A DNA stretch of 64,000 nt from Caulobacter zeae (GCF_002858925.1 NZ_PJRS01000041.1:1-64000); one strand, 5' to 3'. Shown: positions 41,615 through 52,597, counted from the first letter of the stretch. Made by a program: numbers and translations. Notes: generated by a model not told the origin, from the letters alone.

Positions 41615-42982
41615 ATGAACACGAAGAGGGCCGGGCTCACGCTCGGCACCGGGCTCGCGGCGCTGCTGTGGGCATCGGGAACGCACGCCCAGACGACAGT
41701 CGAAACCGCACCGCCGGCCGCCGAGCCGGAAGCCGTTGCGGAGCCGGCCGAACCGCCGCCTCCGCCCGCGCCGCCGCCGACCTTCAGCGACCAGGTGCTG
41801 GCCGGCAAGCCGATCTTCGAGGTGCGGGCGCGCTACGAGACGGTCGACCAGGCCAATCTGCGCGAACGGGCCAACGCCTACACGGTGCGCACCCGGCTCG
41901 GCTGGGAAACCGGCGACTTCCACGGTCTCAAGGGCCTGATCGAGTTCGAGGACGTTCGCCAGATCGGCCCCGAGCACTACGCCGTCAACGTGCCCGGCGC
42001 GACCACGCCGCCGCTGAACGGCGCCGACAAGGCCCGCTATCCGATCGTCAACGACCCCGACGTCACCGAGGTCAACCGCGCCCAGGTGACCTGGACGCCG
42101 AGCGCCGCATTACAGGTCACGGCGGGCCGCCAGCGCATCGTGCTGGACGACCAGCGCTTCGTCGGCGGCGTCGCCTGGCGCCAGGACGAGCAGACCTTCG
42201 ACGGCGTTCGCGCCGACTTCGCGGCGGGCCGGGTGAAGGGAACCTACGCCTACCTCACCCACGTCAACCGCATCCTGGGCGAACTGCGTGACTGGGACAG
42301 CGACAGCCACCTGGCGAACGTCACCTGGTCGCCGGCCGAGGCGCTGCGCCTGCAGGGCTTCGTCTACGCGCTGGACTTCGGCAACTCGCCGATCAACTCG
42401 TCGATCACCAAGGGCGCCAAGGCCTCGGGCAAGACCTGGCTTGGCCTCTACCAGGTGGCTTACGGCGCGACCTTCGCCCGCCAGAGCGACTGGCACGGCA
42501 ATACGCCCAGCTATGACCTTGACTATCTCGCGGGCGAGGTCGCGGGGACCTTCGACATCTACACCGCCCGCTTGGCCTACGAGCAACTGGAAGGCGATGG
42601 AACGCGGGGCTTCACCACGCCGCTGGGCACGGTGCACGCTTTCAACGGCTGGTCGGACTCGTGGGTCTCGCCCGGCGGCAACAAGAGCTTCGCCGACGGC
42701 CTGAAGGACCTGAACCTCGGCCTCAACGTCAAGCCGCGCTTCAAGAAGACCTACTTCTTCAACAGCGACATCCTGGTCCGCTACCACGACTTCGACGACC
42801 AGCGCACGGGCGCTGATCTCGGCCACGAGTGCGAGGTCCAGCTGACCGCGGCGATCACGCCCAAGCTGAGCCTGCTGGTGAAGTACGCCGACTTCCAGCG
42901 CGAGACGACCGTGCCGGCCGGGACCCTGGCCCCGCCGGCTTCGCGGGCCAAGGCCTGGTTCTCCCTCGAATACAAGCTGTGA
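41615..42982 (+). CDS. Outer-membrane porin, alginate-export-like family (paralog 2), nitrate operon
   Basis: A 455-residue exported barrel paralogous to the preceding porin. The signal peptide ends near residue 26 (THA/QT), followed by a Pro/Glu-rich spacer (PPPPPAPPP) absent in paralog 1. Shared blocks are EVRARYETVDQ, RLGWETGDFHGLKGLIEFEDVRQIGPEHY, TEVNRAQVTWTPSAALQVTAGRQ, VRYHDFDDQRTGADLGHE and SLEYKL at the end. The ribosome site AAGGGGAAGAGG lies directly after the leader terminator. Only 8 bases separate it from nrtA, so it is probably the outer-membrane entry for nitrate. Confidence 0.84.
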   Translation: MNTKRAGLTLGTGLAALLWASGTHAQTTVETAPPAAEPEAVAEPAEPPPPPAPPPTFSDQVLAGKPIFEVRARYETVDQANLRERANAYTVRTRLGWETGDFHGLKGLIEFEDVRQIGPEHYAVNVPGATTPPLNGADKARYPIVNDPDVTEVNRAQVTWTPSAALQVTAGRQRIVLDDQRFVGGVAWRQDEQTFDGVRADFAAGRVKGTYAYLTHVNRILGELRDWDSDSHLANVTWSPAEALRLQGFVYALDFGNSPINSSITKGAKASGKTWLGLYQVAYGATFARQSDWHGNTPSYDLDYLAGEVAGTFDIYTARLAYEQLEGDGTRGFTTPLGTVHAFNGWSDSWVSPGGNKSFADGLKDLNLGLNVKPRFKKTYFFNSDILVRYHDFDDQRTGADLGHECEVQLTAAITPKLSLLVKYADFQRETTVPAGTLAPPASRAKAWFSLEYKL

Positions 42983-42990
42983 GCCCGATC

Positions 42991-44295
42991 ATGACCAAGA
43001 CCGACAAGACCGCTCTCCAGCAGGGCGTCTCCATGGGCGTTTCTCGGCGCACGGCCCTGATCGGGGCCGCCGCCACCATGGCCGCCGTCAAGGCCGCGTT
43101 CCCGGCCGGGGCCCACGCCGCCGGCGCGGGGCCCGAGACCGCCAAGGCGCGCCTGGGCTTCATCGCCCTGACGGACAGCTCCCCCCTGATCATCGCCAAG
43201 GAGCGGGGCTTCTTCGCCAAGCACGGCCTGCCCGACGTCGAGGTGGTCAAGCAGGCCTCGTGGGCCGCCACCCGCGACAACCTGGTGCTGGGCGCGGGCG
43301 GCGGCGGTATCGACGGCGCGCACATTCTTTCGCCCATGCCTTTGCAGTTCACCCTCGGCGTCCAGACCGGCGGCAAGCCGCTGCCGATGTACGTGCTGGC
43401 CAGGCTCAACACCAACGGCCAGGCGATCTCGGTCGGCAATGACCTGAAGGCGGTGAAGGTGGGCCTGAGCGCCGCCGGGGCCAAGGCCAAGTTCGCCCAG
43501 CTGAAGGCCTCGGGCAACATCGCCAAGGTGGCCATGACCTTCCGGGGCGGGACCCACGACCTGTGGGTTCGCTACTGGCTGGCCGCGGCGGGCATCAATC
43601 CCGACCTCGACGTCTCGACCATCGTCATCCCGCCGCCGCAGATGGTGGCCAACCTCAAGGCCGGCACCCAGGACGCCTTCTGCGTGGGCGAGCCGTGGAA
43701 CGGCCAGACCGTCAACCAGCGCATCGGCTACACCGCCACGACCACCAGCGAGCTCTGGATGAACCATCCGGAAAAGGCGCTGGGCATGCGGGCCGACTGG
43801 GTCGATCGCTATCCGCGCGCCGCCCAGGCCGTGACCGCCGCCGTGCTCGAGGCCCAGATGTGGTGCGACAAGCCGGCCAACAAGGCGGCCATGTGCTCGA
43901 TCGTCTCGGGGCGGCAGTACATCAACGTGCCGATGGGCGACATCCTGCCCCGCCAGCAGGGCGTCATAGACTATGGCGACGGCCGCAAGGTCTCAGGCTC
44001 GCCCCACGTCATGAAGTTCTGGGCCGATAACGCCAGCTTCCCCTTCAAGTCGCACGACCTGTGGTTCGTCACCGAGAACATCCGCTGGGGCGTGATCGGG
44101 CAGGGGGTCAACAAGCAGGCCCTCGTCAACAAGGTCAACCGCGCCGACATCTGGCGCGCCGCCGCCAAGTCCATCGGCCAGAGCGGTCCCGCCGGCGACA
44201 GCCGCGGCCCCGAACGTTTCTTCGATGGCAAGGTGTTCGATCCGGCCAATCCGGGCGCGTACCTCGCCAGCCAGCCCATCAAGAAACTCGCCTGA
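42991..44295 (+). CDS. nrtA: Nitrate ABC transporter substrate-binding protein NrtA
   Basis: A 434-residue CmpA/NrtA-family binding protein. GVSRRTALIGAAATMAAVKAAF is a Tat-type leader (a start at the internal ATG 43033 would give it directly). The mature domain opens ARLGFIALTDSSPLIIAKERGFFAKHGL and has SWAATRDNLVLG and GAHILSPMPLQFTLG, typical of nitrate/bicarbonate binders. CmpA is cyanobacterial bicarbonate transport; with the ANTAR leader and no carbon-concentrating genes, nitrate is preferred. Confidence 0.9.
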   Translation: MTKTDKTALQQGVSMGVSRRTALIGAAATMAAVKAAFPAGAHAAGAGPETAKARLGFIALTDSSPLIIAKERGFFAKHGLPDVEVVKQASWAATRDNLVLGAGGGGIDGAHILSPMPLQFTLGVQTGGKPLPMYVLARLNTNGQAISVGNDLKAVKVGLSAAGAKAKFAQLKASGNIAKVAMTFRGGTHDLWVRYWLAAAGINPDLDVSTIVIPPPQMVANLKAGTQDAFCVGEPWNGQTVNQRIGYTATTTSELWMNHPEKALGMRADWVDRYPRAAQAVTAAVLEAQMWCDKPANKAAMCSIVSGRQYINVPMGDILPRQQGVIDYGDGRKVSGSPHVMKFWADNASFPFKSHDLWFVTENIRWGVIGQGVNKQALVNKVNRADIWRAAAKSIGQSGPAGDSRGPERFFDGKVFDPANPGAYLASQPIKKLA

Positions 44296-44309
44296 GGAAG
44301 GATCTCCCG

Positions 44310-45242
44310 ATGACCTATCCCAAGCCCGACTTCGCCGAGGCCGCGCCTGTCGCGGCCCCGGTGAAGGCCCAGGTTGCGGTCGCCTCGCCGGCAACGGCGT
44401 CGGCGACGGCGGCCGCGCCGGCCGCTCCGAAGATCCCCGGAGCGGCCGGCCTCGGTCGCAAGGCGAAGGCGCTCGCCGCCGCCGTCGTCCCGCCGGTCCT
44501 GACCCTGCTGGCGGTGATGGCGCTGTGGCAGGGGCTTTGCGGCGACTCCTACGAGGGTTTGCCGTCGCCCTCGCGGATCTGGCTGGAGTCCAAGGAGCTG
44601 ATCGTCGATCCGGTCTATGACCGGGGCGGGGTCGACAAGGGCCTGTTCTGGCACGTGCTGACCAGCCTGAAGCGCGTGGCCTTCGGCTTCTCGATCTCGG
44701 CGGTGGTCGGCATCGGCCTGGGCGTGCTGATCGGCGCCAACCGCTGGGCCCACCGGGGCCTGGATCCGATCTTCCAGGTTCTGCGCACCGTGCCGCCCCT
44801 GGCCTGGCTGCCGATCTCGCTGGCGGCCTTCCACGAGGCCAATCCGTCGGCCCTGTTCGTGATCTTCGTCACCTCGATCTGGCCGATTATCATCAACACC
44901 GCCGTCGGCGTGCGAAACATCCCCGAGGACTATCGCAACGTCGCCCGCGTGCTGCGGCTGTCGCCGATCGAATACTTCTTCAAGATCCTGCTGCCCTCGA
45001 CCACGCCCTACATCTTCACGGGGCTGCGCATCGGGGTGGGCATGAGCTGGTTGGCCATCGTCGCCTCGGAAATGCTGCTGGGCGGCGTCGGCGTCGGCTT
45101 CTTCATCTGGGACCAGTACAACGCCTCGCGCATCTCCGACATTGTCGTGGCCCTGGCGTGGGTGGGCCTGACGGGCTTCTTCCTAGACCGCATTGTCGCC
45201 CTCCTGGGCCGCATCGTCTCCCGTGGCAACGCTGCGGCTTGA
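44310..45242 (+). CDS. nrtB: Nitrate ABC transporter permease NrtB
   Basis: A 310-residue inner-membrane permease. An Ala/Pro-rich cytoplasmic N-terminus (about 1-45) precedes about six TM helices. The EAA-like coupling loop (NVARVLRLSPIEYFFKILLPSTTPYIFTGLRIG) contacts the ATPase. LRTVPPLAWLPISL and WPIIINTAVGVRNIPEDY match NrtB. The ribosome site is GAGGAAGGA. It lies between nrtA and the ATPase. Confidence 0.92.
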   Translation: MTYPKPDFAEAAPVAAPVKAQVAVASPATASATAAAPAAPKIPGAAGLGRKAKALAAAVVPPVLTLLAVMALWQGLCGDSYEGLPSPSRIWLESKELIVDPVYDRGGVDKGLFWHVLTSLKRVAFGFSISAVVGIGLGVLIGANRWAHRGLDPIFQVLRTVPPLAWLPISLAAFHEANPSALFVIFVTSIWPIIINTAVGVRNIPEDYRNVARVLRLSPIEYFFKILLPSTTPYIFTGLRIGVGMSWLAIVASEMLLGGVGVGFFIWDQYNASRISDIVVALAWVGLTGFFLDRIVALLGRIVSRGNAAA

Positions 45243-45256
45243 GAAGGACAAGCATC

Positions 45257-46042
45257 ATGGGCAAGGCCTATCTTTCCATCGAGAACCTCGGCGTCACCTT
45301 CGGGCACGGCGCCGGCGCTTCCGAAGTGCTGCGCGGCGTCGAGCTTCAGGTGGCCAAGGGCGAGTTCGTTTCGATCATCGGCCATTCGGGCTGTGGCAAG
45401 TCCACCCTGCTGAACGTGGTGGCGGGCCTCGTGCCGGCTACGACCGGCGCGGTGATCCTGGACCGCGAGGCCGTTTCCGCGCCGGGGCCCGAGCGTGCTG
45501 TGGTGTTCCAGAACCACTCGCTGCTGCCGTGGCTGTCGGTGCGCGAGAACGTGCAGCTGGCGGTCGACAAGGTGTTCGCCGGCCAGAAGTCGGCGGCCGA
45601 GCGCCGCGACTGGACGCTGCACAACCTCGACCTCGTCAAGATGTCCCACGCCGTCGACAAGCGGCCGTCCGAGATCTCCGGCGGCATGAAGCAGCGGGTC
45701 GGCATCGCCCGGGCCCTGGCCATGCAGCCCAAGGTGCTGCTGCTGGACGAGCCGTTCGGGGCGCTGGACGCCCTGACCCGCGCCCACCTGCAGGACAGCG
45801 TCATGGAGATCCAGGCCAGCCTCAACAACACCGTGCTGATGGTCACCCACGACGTCGACGAGGCCGTGCTGCTGTCAGACCGCATCGTGATGATGACCAA
45901 CGGCCCGCGCGCCACGATCGGCGAGGTGCGCCCCATCGACCTGGCCAGGCCGCGTGATCGCCTGGCCGTGGCCGAGGACACGTCCTACGTCCACGCCCGC
46001 GCGACGGTGATCGAGTTCCTGTACGCGCGGCGGGCGGCTTAG
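45257..46042 (+). CDS. nrtD: Nitrate ABC transporter ATP-binding protein NrtD
   Basis: A 261-residue ABC ATPase. Walker A is GHSGCGKST near residue 45, the signature is ISGGMKQRVGIARAL near 140, Walker B is VLLLDEPFGALDALTR, and the switch His is in MVTHDVDEAV. The single ABC domain corresponds to NrtD rather than the NrtC fusion with an NrtA-like domain. The ribosome site is GAGAAGGA. Last gene of the operon. Confidence 0.92.
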   Translation: MGKAYLSIENLGVTFGHGAGASEVLRGVELQVAKGEFVSIIGHSGCGKSTLLNVVAGLVPATTGAVILDREAVSAPGPERAVVFQNHSLLPWLSVRENVQLAVDKVFAGQKSAAERRDWTLHNLDLVKMSHAVDKRPSEISGGMKQRVGIARALAMQPKVLLLDEPFGALDALTRAHLQDSVMEIQASLNNTVLMVTHDVDEAVLLSDRIVMMTNGPRATIGEVRPIDLARPRDRLAVAEDTSYVHARATVIEFLYARRAA

Positions 46043-46071
46043 AGCGTATCGATATTCAAGGTTCGGGCGTG

Positions 46072-46164
46072 GTCCTCGTCCTTCGACAAGCTCAGGATGA
46101 GGACCATTTACAGGTCCAGCGCGTAGAAAAACCTCTTCCTGAGCCTGTCGAAGGACGAGGTTTT
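46072..46164. repeat. Palindromic repeat, CCTTCGACAAGCTCAGG family
   Basis: A hairpin unit GTCCTCGTCCTTCGACAAG...ATGAGGAC (46072-46104) is followed by a second inverted unit with CCTGAGCCTGTCGAAGGACG (46139-46158). A related pair lies at 59932-60023. It fills the convergent gap between nrtD and the GntR gene. Confidence 0.75.
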
Positions 46165-46192
46165 CGTCTCAGATCCCGAATGTCGATCAGCC

Positions 46193-46834
46193 CTAGGCCG
46201 GCAACTGCTGGCGCAGGTCGGCCAGGGTGCCCTCGATGTGCTCGGCGAGCAGCGTCTCCACCCGGGTCGCGTCGCCGGCCTTCCAGGCGTCGAGGATGGC
46301 GCGGTGCTCGCGGCTGGCGCGTTCGTCGCGGCCGAAGGGCTCCAGGTGGATGCGCACATAGCGCTCCGACAGGATCTGCAACCGCTCGACCAACTGGCTG
46401 GTGATGTGGCCGCCGGGCCGGACCAGGGCCATGTGGAAGGCGCGGTTGCAGGTCACGGGGTCGCCCTGCGGCTTGCCCAGTTCCGCCTCCAGCGCCGCCA
46501 GCGCCGTTTCGGCCCGCAGGTGGTCGTCGGGAACCGCGTTCAGGGCGGCGTCGGCCGCCGCGCCCGGTTCCAGCTTCAGGCGCAGGGCGAAGACCTCGCT
46601 GGCCTCCTGCGTCGAGGCCTGGCGCACCACGTAGCCCTTGTTGGGATAGGAGCTCAGCAGGCCGTCCTGCTCCAGCCGGCCCAGGGCCTCGCGCAGCGGA
46701 ATCTTCGACACCCCCAGCTCGGCGGCGATGGTGTCCTGCCTCACCGCCGTTCCGGGCGGCATGTCGCCTGTGAGGATCCTGCGTCTTACGATCTCGTAGG
46801 TCTGATCGGACAGGGTGCGGACGACGATACTCAT
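46193..46834 (-). CDS. GntR-family (FadR/FCD subgroup) transcriptional regulator
   Basis: A 213-residue regulator. The winged helix is at about 5-70 (TYEIVRRRILTGDMPPGTAVRQDTIAAELGVSKIPLREALGRLEQDGLL), and the all-helical FCD domain (about 80-210) has candidate metal-binding residues in NRAFHMALV, LVERL and EHRAILDAW. It probably senses a small carboxylate. It is divergent from the M24 peptidase gene, its most likely target. Confidence 0.88.
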   Translation of the reverse strand: MSIVVRTLSDQTYEIVRRRILTGDMPPGTAVRQDTIAAELGVSKIPLREALGRLEQDGLLSSYPNKGYVVRQASTQEASEVFALRLKLEPGAAADAALNAVPDDHLRAETALAALEAELGKPQGDPVTCNRAFHMALVRPGGHITSQLVERLQILSERYVRIHLEPFGRDERASREHRAILDAWKAGDATRVETLLAEHIEGTLADLRQQLPA

Positions 46835-47082
46835 GCGCTGTGAACTGAGCCCCAGTTCGGCGCCCCCGCGCCGAGATGGCCCGTATACCAGAATATGCCG
46901 GGCCTCGGATTAAACCTCAGACATATCGAGGCGCGGGGAAAGCCGGCTAGGATGTATCCGCGCGATCGATCCGGAAGCTGACGCATTCGGCGGCGACATC
47001 GCCCGTCCGACGGCCCGCGAATCCGGCGATCCTGCGCGCTTCGACATCGACCGGCCGACCGGGACAAGACGAGGAACACCGC
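46835..47082. promoter_or_regulatory. GntR/M24 peptidase divergent promoter region
   Basis: A 248-bp gap without a gene. CCGTATACCAGAATATGCC (46881-46899) has weak dyad symmetry (GTATAC, ATATGC) and is the best candidate for a GntR-type operator. AT content peaks around 46907-46930. Confidence 0.35.
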
Positions 47083-48291
47083 ATGACCCTGGGCGTGGGC
47101 GGATCGACCATGGCCGCCGAGCTGGCCGGCCTTTCGCTGCGGGCGGGCCGTCCGCCGGCGATCGGCGCGGCCGAGTACGAAGCGCGCCTGGAGAAGGCGA
47201 GGGGGCTGACCCGGGCCCTGGGCGCAGACGCCCTGCTGATCGGGGCCGGCGCCTCGCTGCGCTATTTCACCGGCGTGCCGTGGGGCGCGACCGAGCGCCT
47301 CGTCGCCCTGCTGCTGCCGGTGACCGGCGCGCCGGTGATGATCTGTCCGGGCTTCGAGCTGGGGTCTCTGCAGGCCGACCTGAAGATCGAGGTCGAGATC
47401 CGCCTGTGGCAGGAGCACGAGAGCCCCGCCGCCCTGGTCGGCCGGTCGCTGGCGGAACTGGGCGTCGACGCCCTGGCGCTCGACCCCGCCGCGCCGTTCT
47501 CGTTGTTCTCGGCCCTGCGCGACGCCGCGCCGTCGCTGTCGGTGAAGGACGCCGGAGCTGTGGTCGACGGCTGCCGGGGCGTGAAGTCGCAGGCCGAACT
47601 GGCCTTGCTGCGCTACGCCAAGGCCATCACCCTGGATGTCCACCGCCGGGCCGGCGCGGTGCTGTCGCCAGGCGTCCGCGCCAGCGAGGTCAAGCGCTTC
47701 ATCGACGAAGCCCATCGCGCGGCCAGCGGCGGCGGATCGACCTTCTGCGCCGTGCAGTTCGGCGAGGCCACGGCCTATCCGCACGGCCTGCCGGGCGACC
47801 AGGAACTGGCCGAGGGCGATCTCGTGCTGATCGACACTGGCTGCCAGGTCGAGGGCTACCAGGCCGACATCACCCGCACCTATGTGTTCGGAACGCCGTC
47901 GGCCGAGCATCGCCGGATCTGGGAGATCGAGCACGAGGCGCAAGGCGCGGCCTTCGACGCCGTCCGTCCGGGGCTGCCGTGCGAGACCATCGACGCGGCC
48001 GCCCGCCAGGTGCTCGAGCGCCATGGCCTGGGCCCCGACTACGCCCTGCCGGGCCTGCCGCACCGCACCGGCCACGGCATCGGCCTGTCGATCCACGAGG
48101 GCCCCTACCTCGTGCGCGGCGACGCCACGCCGCTGGCGCCGGGCATGTGCTTTTCCAACGAGCCGATGATCGTCATCCCCGGCCGCTTCGGCGTGCGCCT
48201 GGAGGACCACATGTATGTGACCGAGGACGGCGCGGCCTGGTTCACCCCGCCGTCGCCGTCGATCGACGACCCGTTCGGGTTGAAGAGGTAG
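47083..48291 (+). CDS. M24-family metallopeptidase (Xaa-Pro aminopeptidase-like)
   Basis: A 402-residue creatinase/prolidase-fold enzyme. An N-terminal creatinase-like domain covers about 1-165. The pita-bread catalytic domain has the five metal ligands: Asp in LIDTG, Asp in ADITRTY, His in RTGHGIGLSIHE, Glu in SNEPM and Glu in RLEDH. It probably removes N-terminal residues before proline or hydrolyses a related amide. There is no signal peptide. The ribosome site GAGGA precedes the ATG. Confidence 0.9.
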   Translation: MTLGVGGSTMAAELAGLSLRAGRPPAIGAAEYEARLEKARGLTRALGADALLIGAGASLRYFTGVPWGATERLVALLLPVTGAPVMICPGFELGSLQADLKIEVEIRLWQEHESPAALVGRSLAELGVDALALDPAAPFSLFSALRDAAPSLSVKDAGAVVDGCRGVKSQAELALLRYAKAITLDVHRRAGAVLSPGVRASEVKRFIDEAHRAASGGGSTFCAVQFGEATAYPHGLPGDQELAEGDLVLIDTGCQVEGYQADITRTYVFGTPSAEHRRIWEIEHEAQGAAFDAVRPGLPCETIDAAARQVLERHGLGPDYALPGLPHRTGHGIGLSIHEGPYLVRGDATPLAPGMCFSNEPMIVIPGRFGVRLEDHMYVTEDGAAWFTPPSPSIDDPFGLKR

Positions 48292-48302
48292 GGCGCGAAG
48301 AA

Positions 48303-48400
48303 CCCCCTCAGTCGCTCCGCGACAGCTCCCCCAGAGGGGGAGCATCTGAAGCGCCAGATCCTCCCCCTCTGGGGGAGGTGGCCCGAAGGGCCGGAGGGGG
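48303..48400. repeat. Palindromic intergenic repeat, B/A orientation
   Basis: Unit B (48303-48343, CAGTCGCTCCGCGACAG then CTCCCCCAGAGGGGGAG) and unit A inverted (48357-48400, CTCCCCCTCTGGGGGAG then GGCCCGAAGGGCC) are separated by 13 bases. This is the reverse complement of the arrangement at 20173-20281. It sits between convergent M24 and M49-like genes. Confidence 0.8.
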
Positions 48401-48413
48401 CCGCCGCAGGCGG

Positions 48414-49934
<1,521 letters not shown>

Positions 49935-50001
49935 GTAGAAGGCCTTGCGGATGAAGCGAGGCCTTCGCTTACACCCGCCTTGGGGCGAAGACGAGGCGCA
50001 G

Positions 50002-50202
50002 CTAGAAGCGCCGCCGCTTCAGGGAGGCGAAGGCGTCCAGCATCACCGCGGCCAGGTGGCTCTGGTTGCGGGCGAAGGTCGGATCCTCGGCCTGGCCCGA
50101 CAGGTTCATGCCGTCGGGGCGGGTGACGCTCCAGGTATAGCGGCCGGCGGCGATGTCGAGTTCGACCTGGCAGTCGGAGGCGGGCGGGGCGGCGGTCAGC
50201 AT
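50002..50202 (-). CDS. Small hypothetical protein (66 aa)
   Basis: A 66-residue soluble protein (CQVELDIAAGRYTWSVTRPDGMNLSGQ; ARNQSHLAAVMLDAFASLKRRRF) with a good AGGAG ribosome site before its ATG. No recognised domain. It lies between the peptidase and the sensor kinase in the same orientation. Confidence 0.65.
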   Translation of the reverse strand: MLTAAPPASDCQVELDIAAGRYTWSVTRPDGMNLSGQAEDPTFARNQSHLAAVMLDAFASLKRRRF

Positions 50203-50294
50203 GGAAGATCTCCTGGCCGGTAAGGCGTGATCGACACCCTACGGACGACGTGCGGCGCCCTGATGGACCCTGTGTGGAGATTTCGTGCAGATGA

Positions 50295-51917
50295 TCAGGC
50301 GGTCGGTAGCGACAGGGTGAAGCGCGCCCCGCCGGGGTCGGCGACATAGGCTGCGTCGCCGCCATGGGCGCGGGCCAGGGAACGGGCGATCGACAGGCCA
50401 AGTCCCGTTCCGCCTTCGGCCCGGCGCGTGGTGAAGAAAGGCTCAAACAGCCGGGCGGCGTCGGCCTGCGGGACCCCCGGTCCGTCGTCGGCGACCACCA
50501 GCACCACGGCCGCGCCGCGGTCGTGCCCGCTGATCACCACCTTGGCGGCGCCGGCCTGGCGGCTGTTCTCGACCAGCACGGTCAGCACCGTCTCGATCAT
50601 CGCCAGCGGGGCGGCGACGGGCGGCAGGTCGGCGGGCAGGTCGCTGGCGACTGCGAAAGCAGGGGTCGAGAGCGCCGCCGCGACGGTCTTGGCGGCGGCG
50701 GCGGGGACTGCGGCGACCCCGGCCTCGGGCGTGGCCATGTCGGCGCGGGCCAGTTCCAAGAGCCGCCCGACCAGGGCTGACAGCCGGGCGCTGTCGGCGG
50801 CGATGTTCGCGAGAAAGCGCTCGCGCTCGGCCTGGCTCATGGTCGGATAGTGATCCTGCAACAGCTCGATGGCGCCGCGCACCCCGGCCAGCGGCGTCTT
50901 GAACTCGTGGCTCAGCGCGGCGGCGAAGTCGCGCAGATAGCGCGAGCGCTTGTCGATCGCCTCGGACATGGCCCGGAAGTCGTCGTAAAGGGCCTGGATC
51001 TCGATGGCGGCCGTGCGCGGCGTCTCGAGCGGCTCGCCCCGGCCCGTGGCCATGGCCCGGGTGGCGGCGCTGAGCTGCTCGATCGGCCGGGTCACCCCGC
51101 GCGAGACCAGGCCCGCCAGGCCGAACAGCACCACCAGAATGACGCCGGCGCCCAGCAGCAGCTTGCCGCGATCCTCGTGCAGCCCCTTGAACAGGCCGCG
51201 CGGCGAGCGCGACAGCAGCAGAACCCCCACCGTCCTGCCGCCGACCTCGACGGGGCGGGCGTGGTGCAGGCGCACGGCCGAGGCCCGGCTGAACAGCTCC
51301 CAGATCGAGCGCTGGCGGTACTGGCCGTTGCGGCGCAGCACGGTCTCGGGCCGGCCCGCCAGGGCCTCGCGCACCTCGGGCAGGGCAGACAGGTCGCCGC
51401 CCGCGCCCAGGCCCCGCACCACGCGCCCCTGCGCATCGGTCAGGACGATGGCGGCCAGGGTGCTGCGGGTGGTGTCAGCGAAGATGTGGTCCAGGCGGGC
51501 GGCGGCGAGGGCGGCGTCCGCCTGCGGGGGCGTCGCGCTCGACGCAGGCGACGGGCGCTCGGGCAGGATCCGGGCGGCCGACAGGTCGATGCTCGGCCGC
51601 TCCGGGCGATAATAGGAAGGGTCCTCGGGATCGGGGCGCGGTGCGGTGGTGGGCGGTGGCGCGCCAGGCCAAAGCGCGGTCGCCGTGGCGGCCAGGGCCG
51701 CGCCCTGAGCGGCCAGTTCGGCCTCGGTCTGGCGCACCAGGGTGTTCTCGTAGCTGCGCAGGAACACCCCGCCGATCGCCGGCATGCAGGCGGCGAACAG
51801 CAGCACCGCCAGCAGGATGCTGCGCAGCCGCAGCGCCGGCCAGCGCCGCTTGACTGCGTCCTTCCAGGCGCCCAGCGCGGCGATCACGCCCCGGCGCTCT
51901 GGCTTGAGCCCTGGCAC
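50295..51917 (-). CDS. Two-component sensor histidine kinase (CreC-like)
   Basis: A 540-residue kinase. A first TM segment (about 32-52) is followed by a periplasmic sensor region with a long Pro-rich stretch, a second TM (about 255-275), HAMP (about 275-330), HisKA with ALSHEFKTPLAG, and HATPase with VENSRQ, DDGPGV and GGTGLGLSIA. The GTG start lies inside the 3' end of the regulator gene, a 34-base overlap that indicates co-expression. The signal is unknown. Confidence 0.9.
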   Translation of the reverse strand: MPGLKPERRGVIAALGAWKDAVKRRWPALRLRSILLAVLLFAACMPAIGGVFLRSYENTLVRQTEAELAAQGAALAATATALWPGAPPPTTAPRPDPEDPSYYRPERPSIDLSAARILPERPSPASSATPPQADAALAAARLDHIFADTTRSTLAAIVLTDAQGRVVRGLGAGGDLSALPEVREALAGRPETVLRRNGQYRQRSIWELFSRASAVRLHHARPVEVGGRTVGVLLLSRSPRGLFKGLHEDRGKLLLGAGVILVVLFGLAGLVSRGVTRPIEQLSAATRAMATGRGEPLETPRTAAIEIQALYDDFRAMSEAIDKRSRYLRDFAAALSHEFKTPLAGVRGAIELLQDHYPTMSQAERERFLANIAADSARLSALVGRLLELARADMATPEAGVAAVPAAAAKTVAAALSTPAFAVASDLPADLPPVAAPLAMIETVLTVLVENSRQAGAAKVVISGHDRGAAVVLVVADDGPGVPQADAARLFEPFFTTRRAEGGTGLGLSIARSLARAHGGDAAYVADPGGARFTLSLPTA

Positions 51918-52597
51918 GGGCCGAGGCGATATCCGACGCCGGGACGGGTCTCGATCAGGTCGACGCCGCCCAGCTTGGCGAACTTGGCCCGCAGGTTGCG
52001 CACGTGGCTGTCGATGGTGCGGTCGGTCAGCGCGAAGCCGGGGCCGCGCAGGCGGTCGATGATGGCGTCGCGGCTGAATACCCGGCGGGGCGCGCTGGCC
52101 AGGGTCCAGAGGATGCCGAACTCGGTGACGGTCAGCGTCGCCTCGTCGCCTGCCCAGGCCGCCCGCCAGGCGTCGGCCTCCAGGCTGAGGCGGCCGTGGC
52201 TGACCAGCTTGGGCTCCTCGACCGGCGCGGCGGCGCTGGCGCGGCGCAGGATCGCGCTGACCCTGGCCGTGACCTCGCGCGGGCTGAACGGCTTGACCAC
52301 GTAGTCGTCGGCGCCCAACTCGATCCCCAGCACCCGGTCGATCTCGTCGTCGCGCGACGACAGCAGCAGCACCGGAAGTTGGCCCTCGGCGCGGATCTTG
52401 CGGCAGACGTCCAGGCCGTTCAGGCGCGGCATGTTGATGTCCAGCACCACCAGCGCCGGCTTGTGGGCCGCGATCGCCTCCAGCGCCGCCTCGCCGTCGG
52501 CGGCCTCGACCGTGGCGTAGCCGGCCTTGCCCAGGGCGAAGGCCAGCAGCTCGCGGATGTGCGGCTCGTCGTCGACGATCAGGATCGGCTGAGTCAT
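51884..52597 (-). CDS. OmpR-family response regulator (CreB-like)
   Basis: A 237-residue regulator. The receiver domain has DDE acidic residues near 10, phospho-acceptor Asp in LVVLDINMP near 53, and the KPF lysine near 103. The winged-helix DNA-binding domain (about 135-230) has LTVTEFGILWTLA and TIDSHVRNLRAKF. It pairs with the overlapping sensor kinase. The start is the ATG of MTQPILIVDDE. Confidence 0.92.
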   Translation of the reverse strand: MTQPILIVDDEPHIRELLAFALGKAGYATVEAADGEAALEAIAAHKPALVVLDINMPRLNGLDVCRKIRAEGQLPVLLLSSRDDEIDRVLGIELGADDYVVKPFSPREVTARVSAILRRASAAAPVEEPKLVSHGRLSLEADAWRAAWAGDEATLTVTEFGILWTLASAPRRVFSRDAIIDRLRGPGFALTDRTIDSHVRNLRAKFAKLGGVDLIETRPGVGYRLGPCQGSSQSAGA

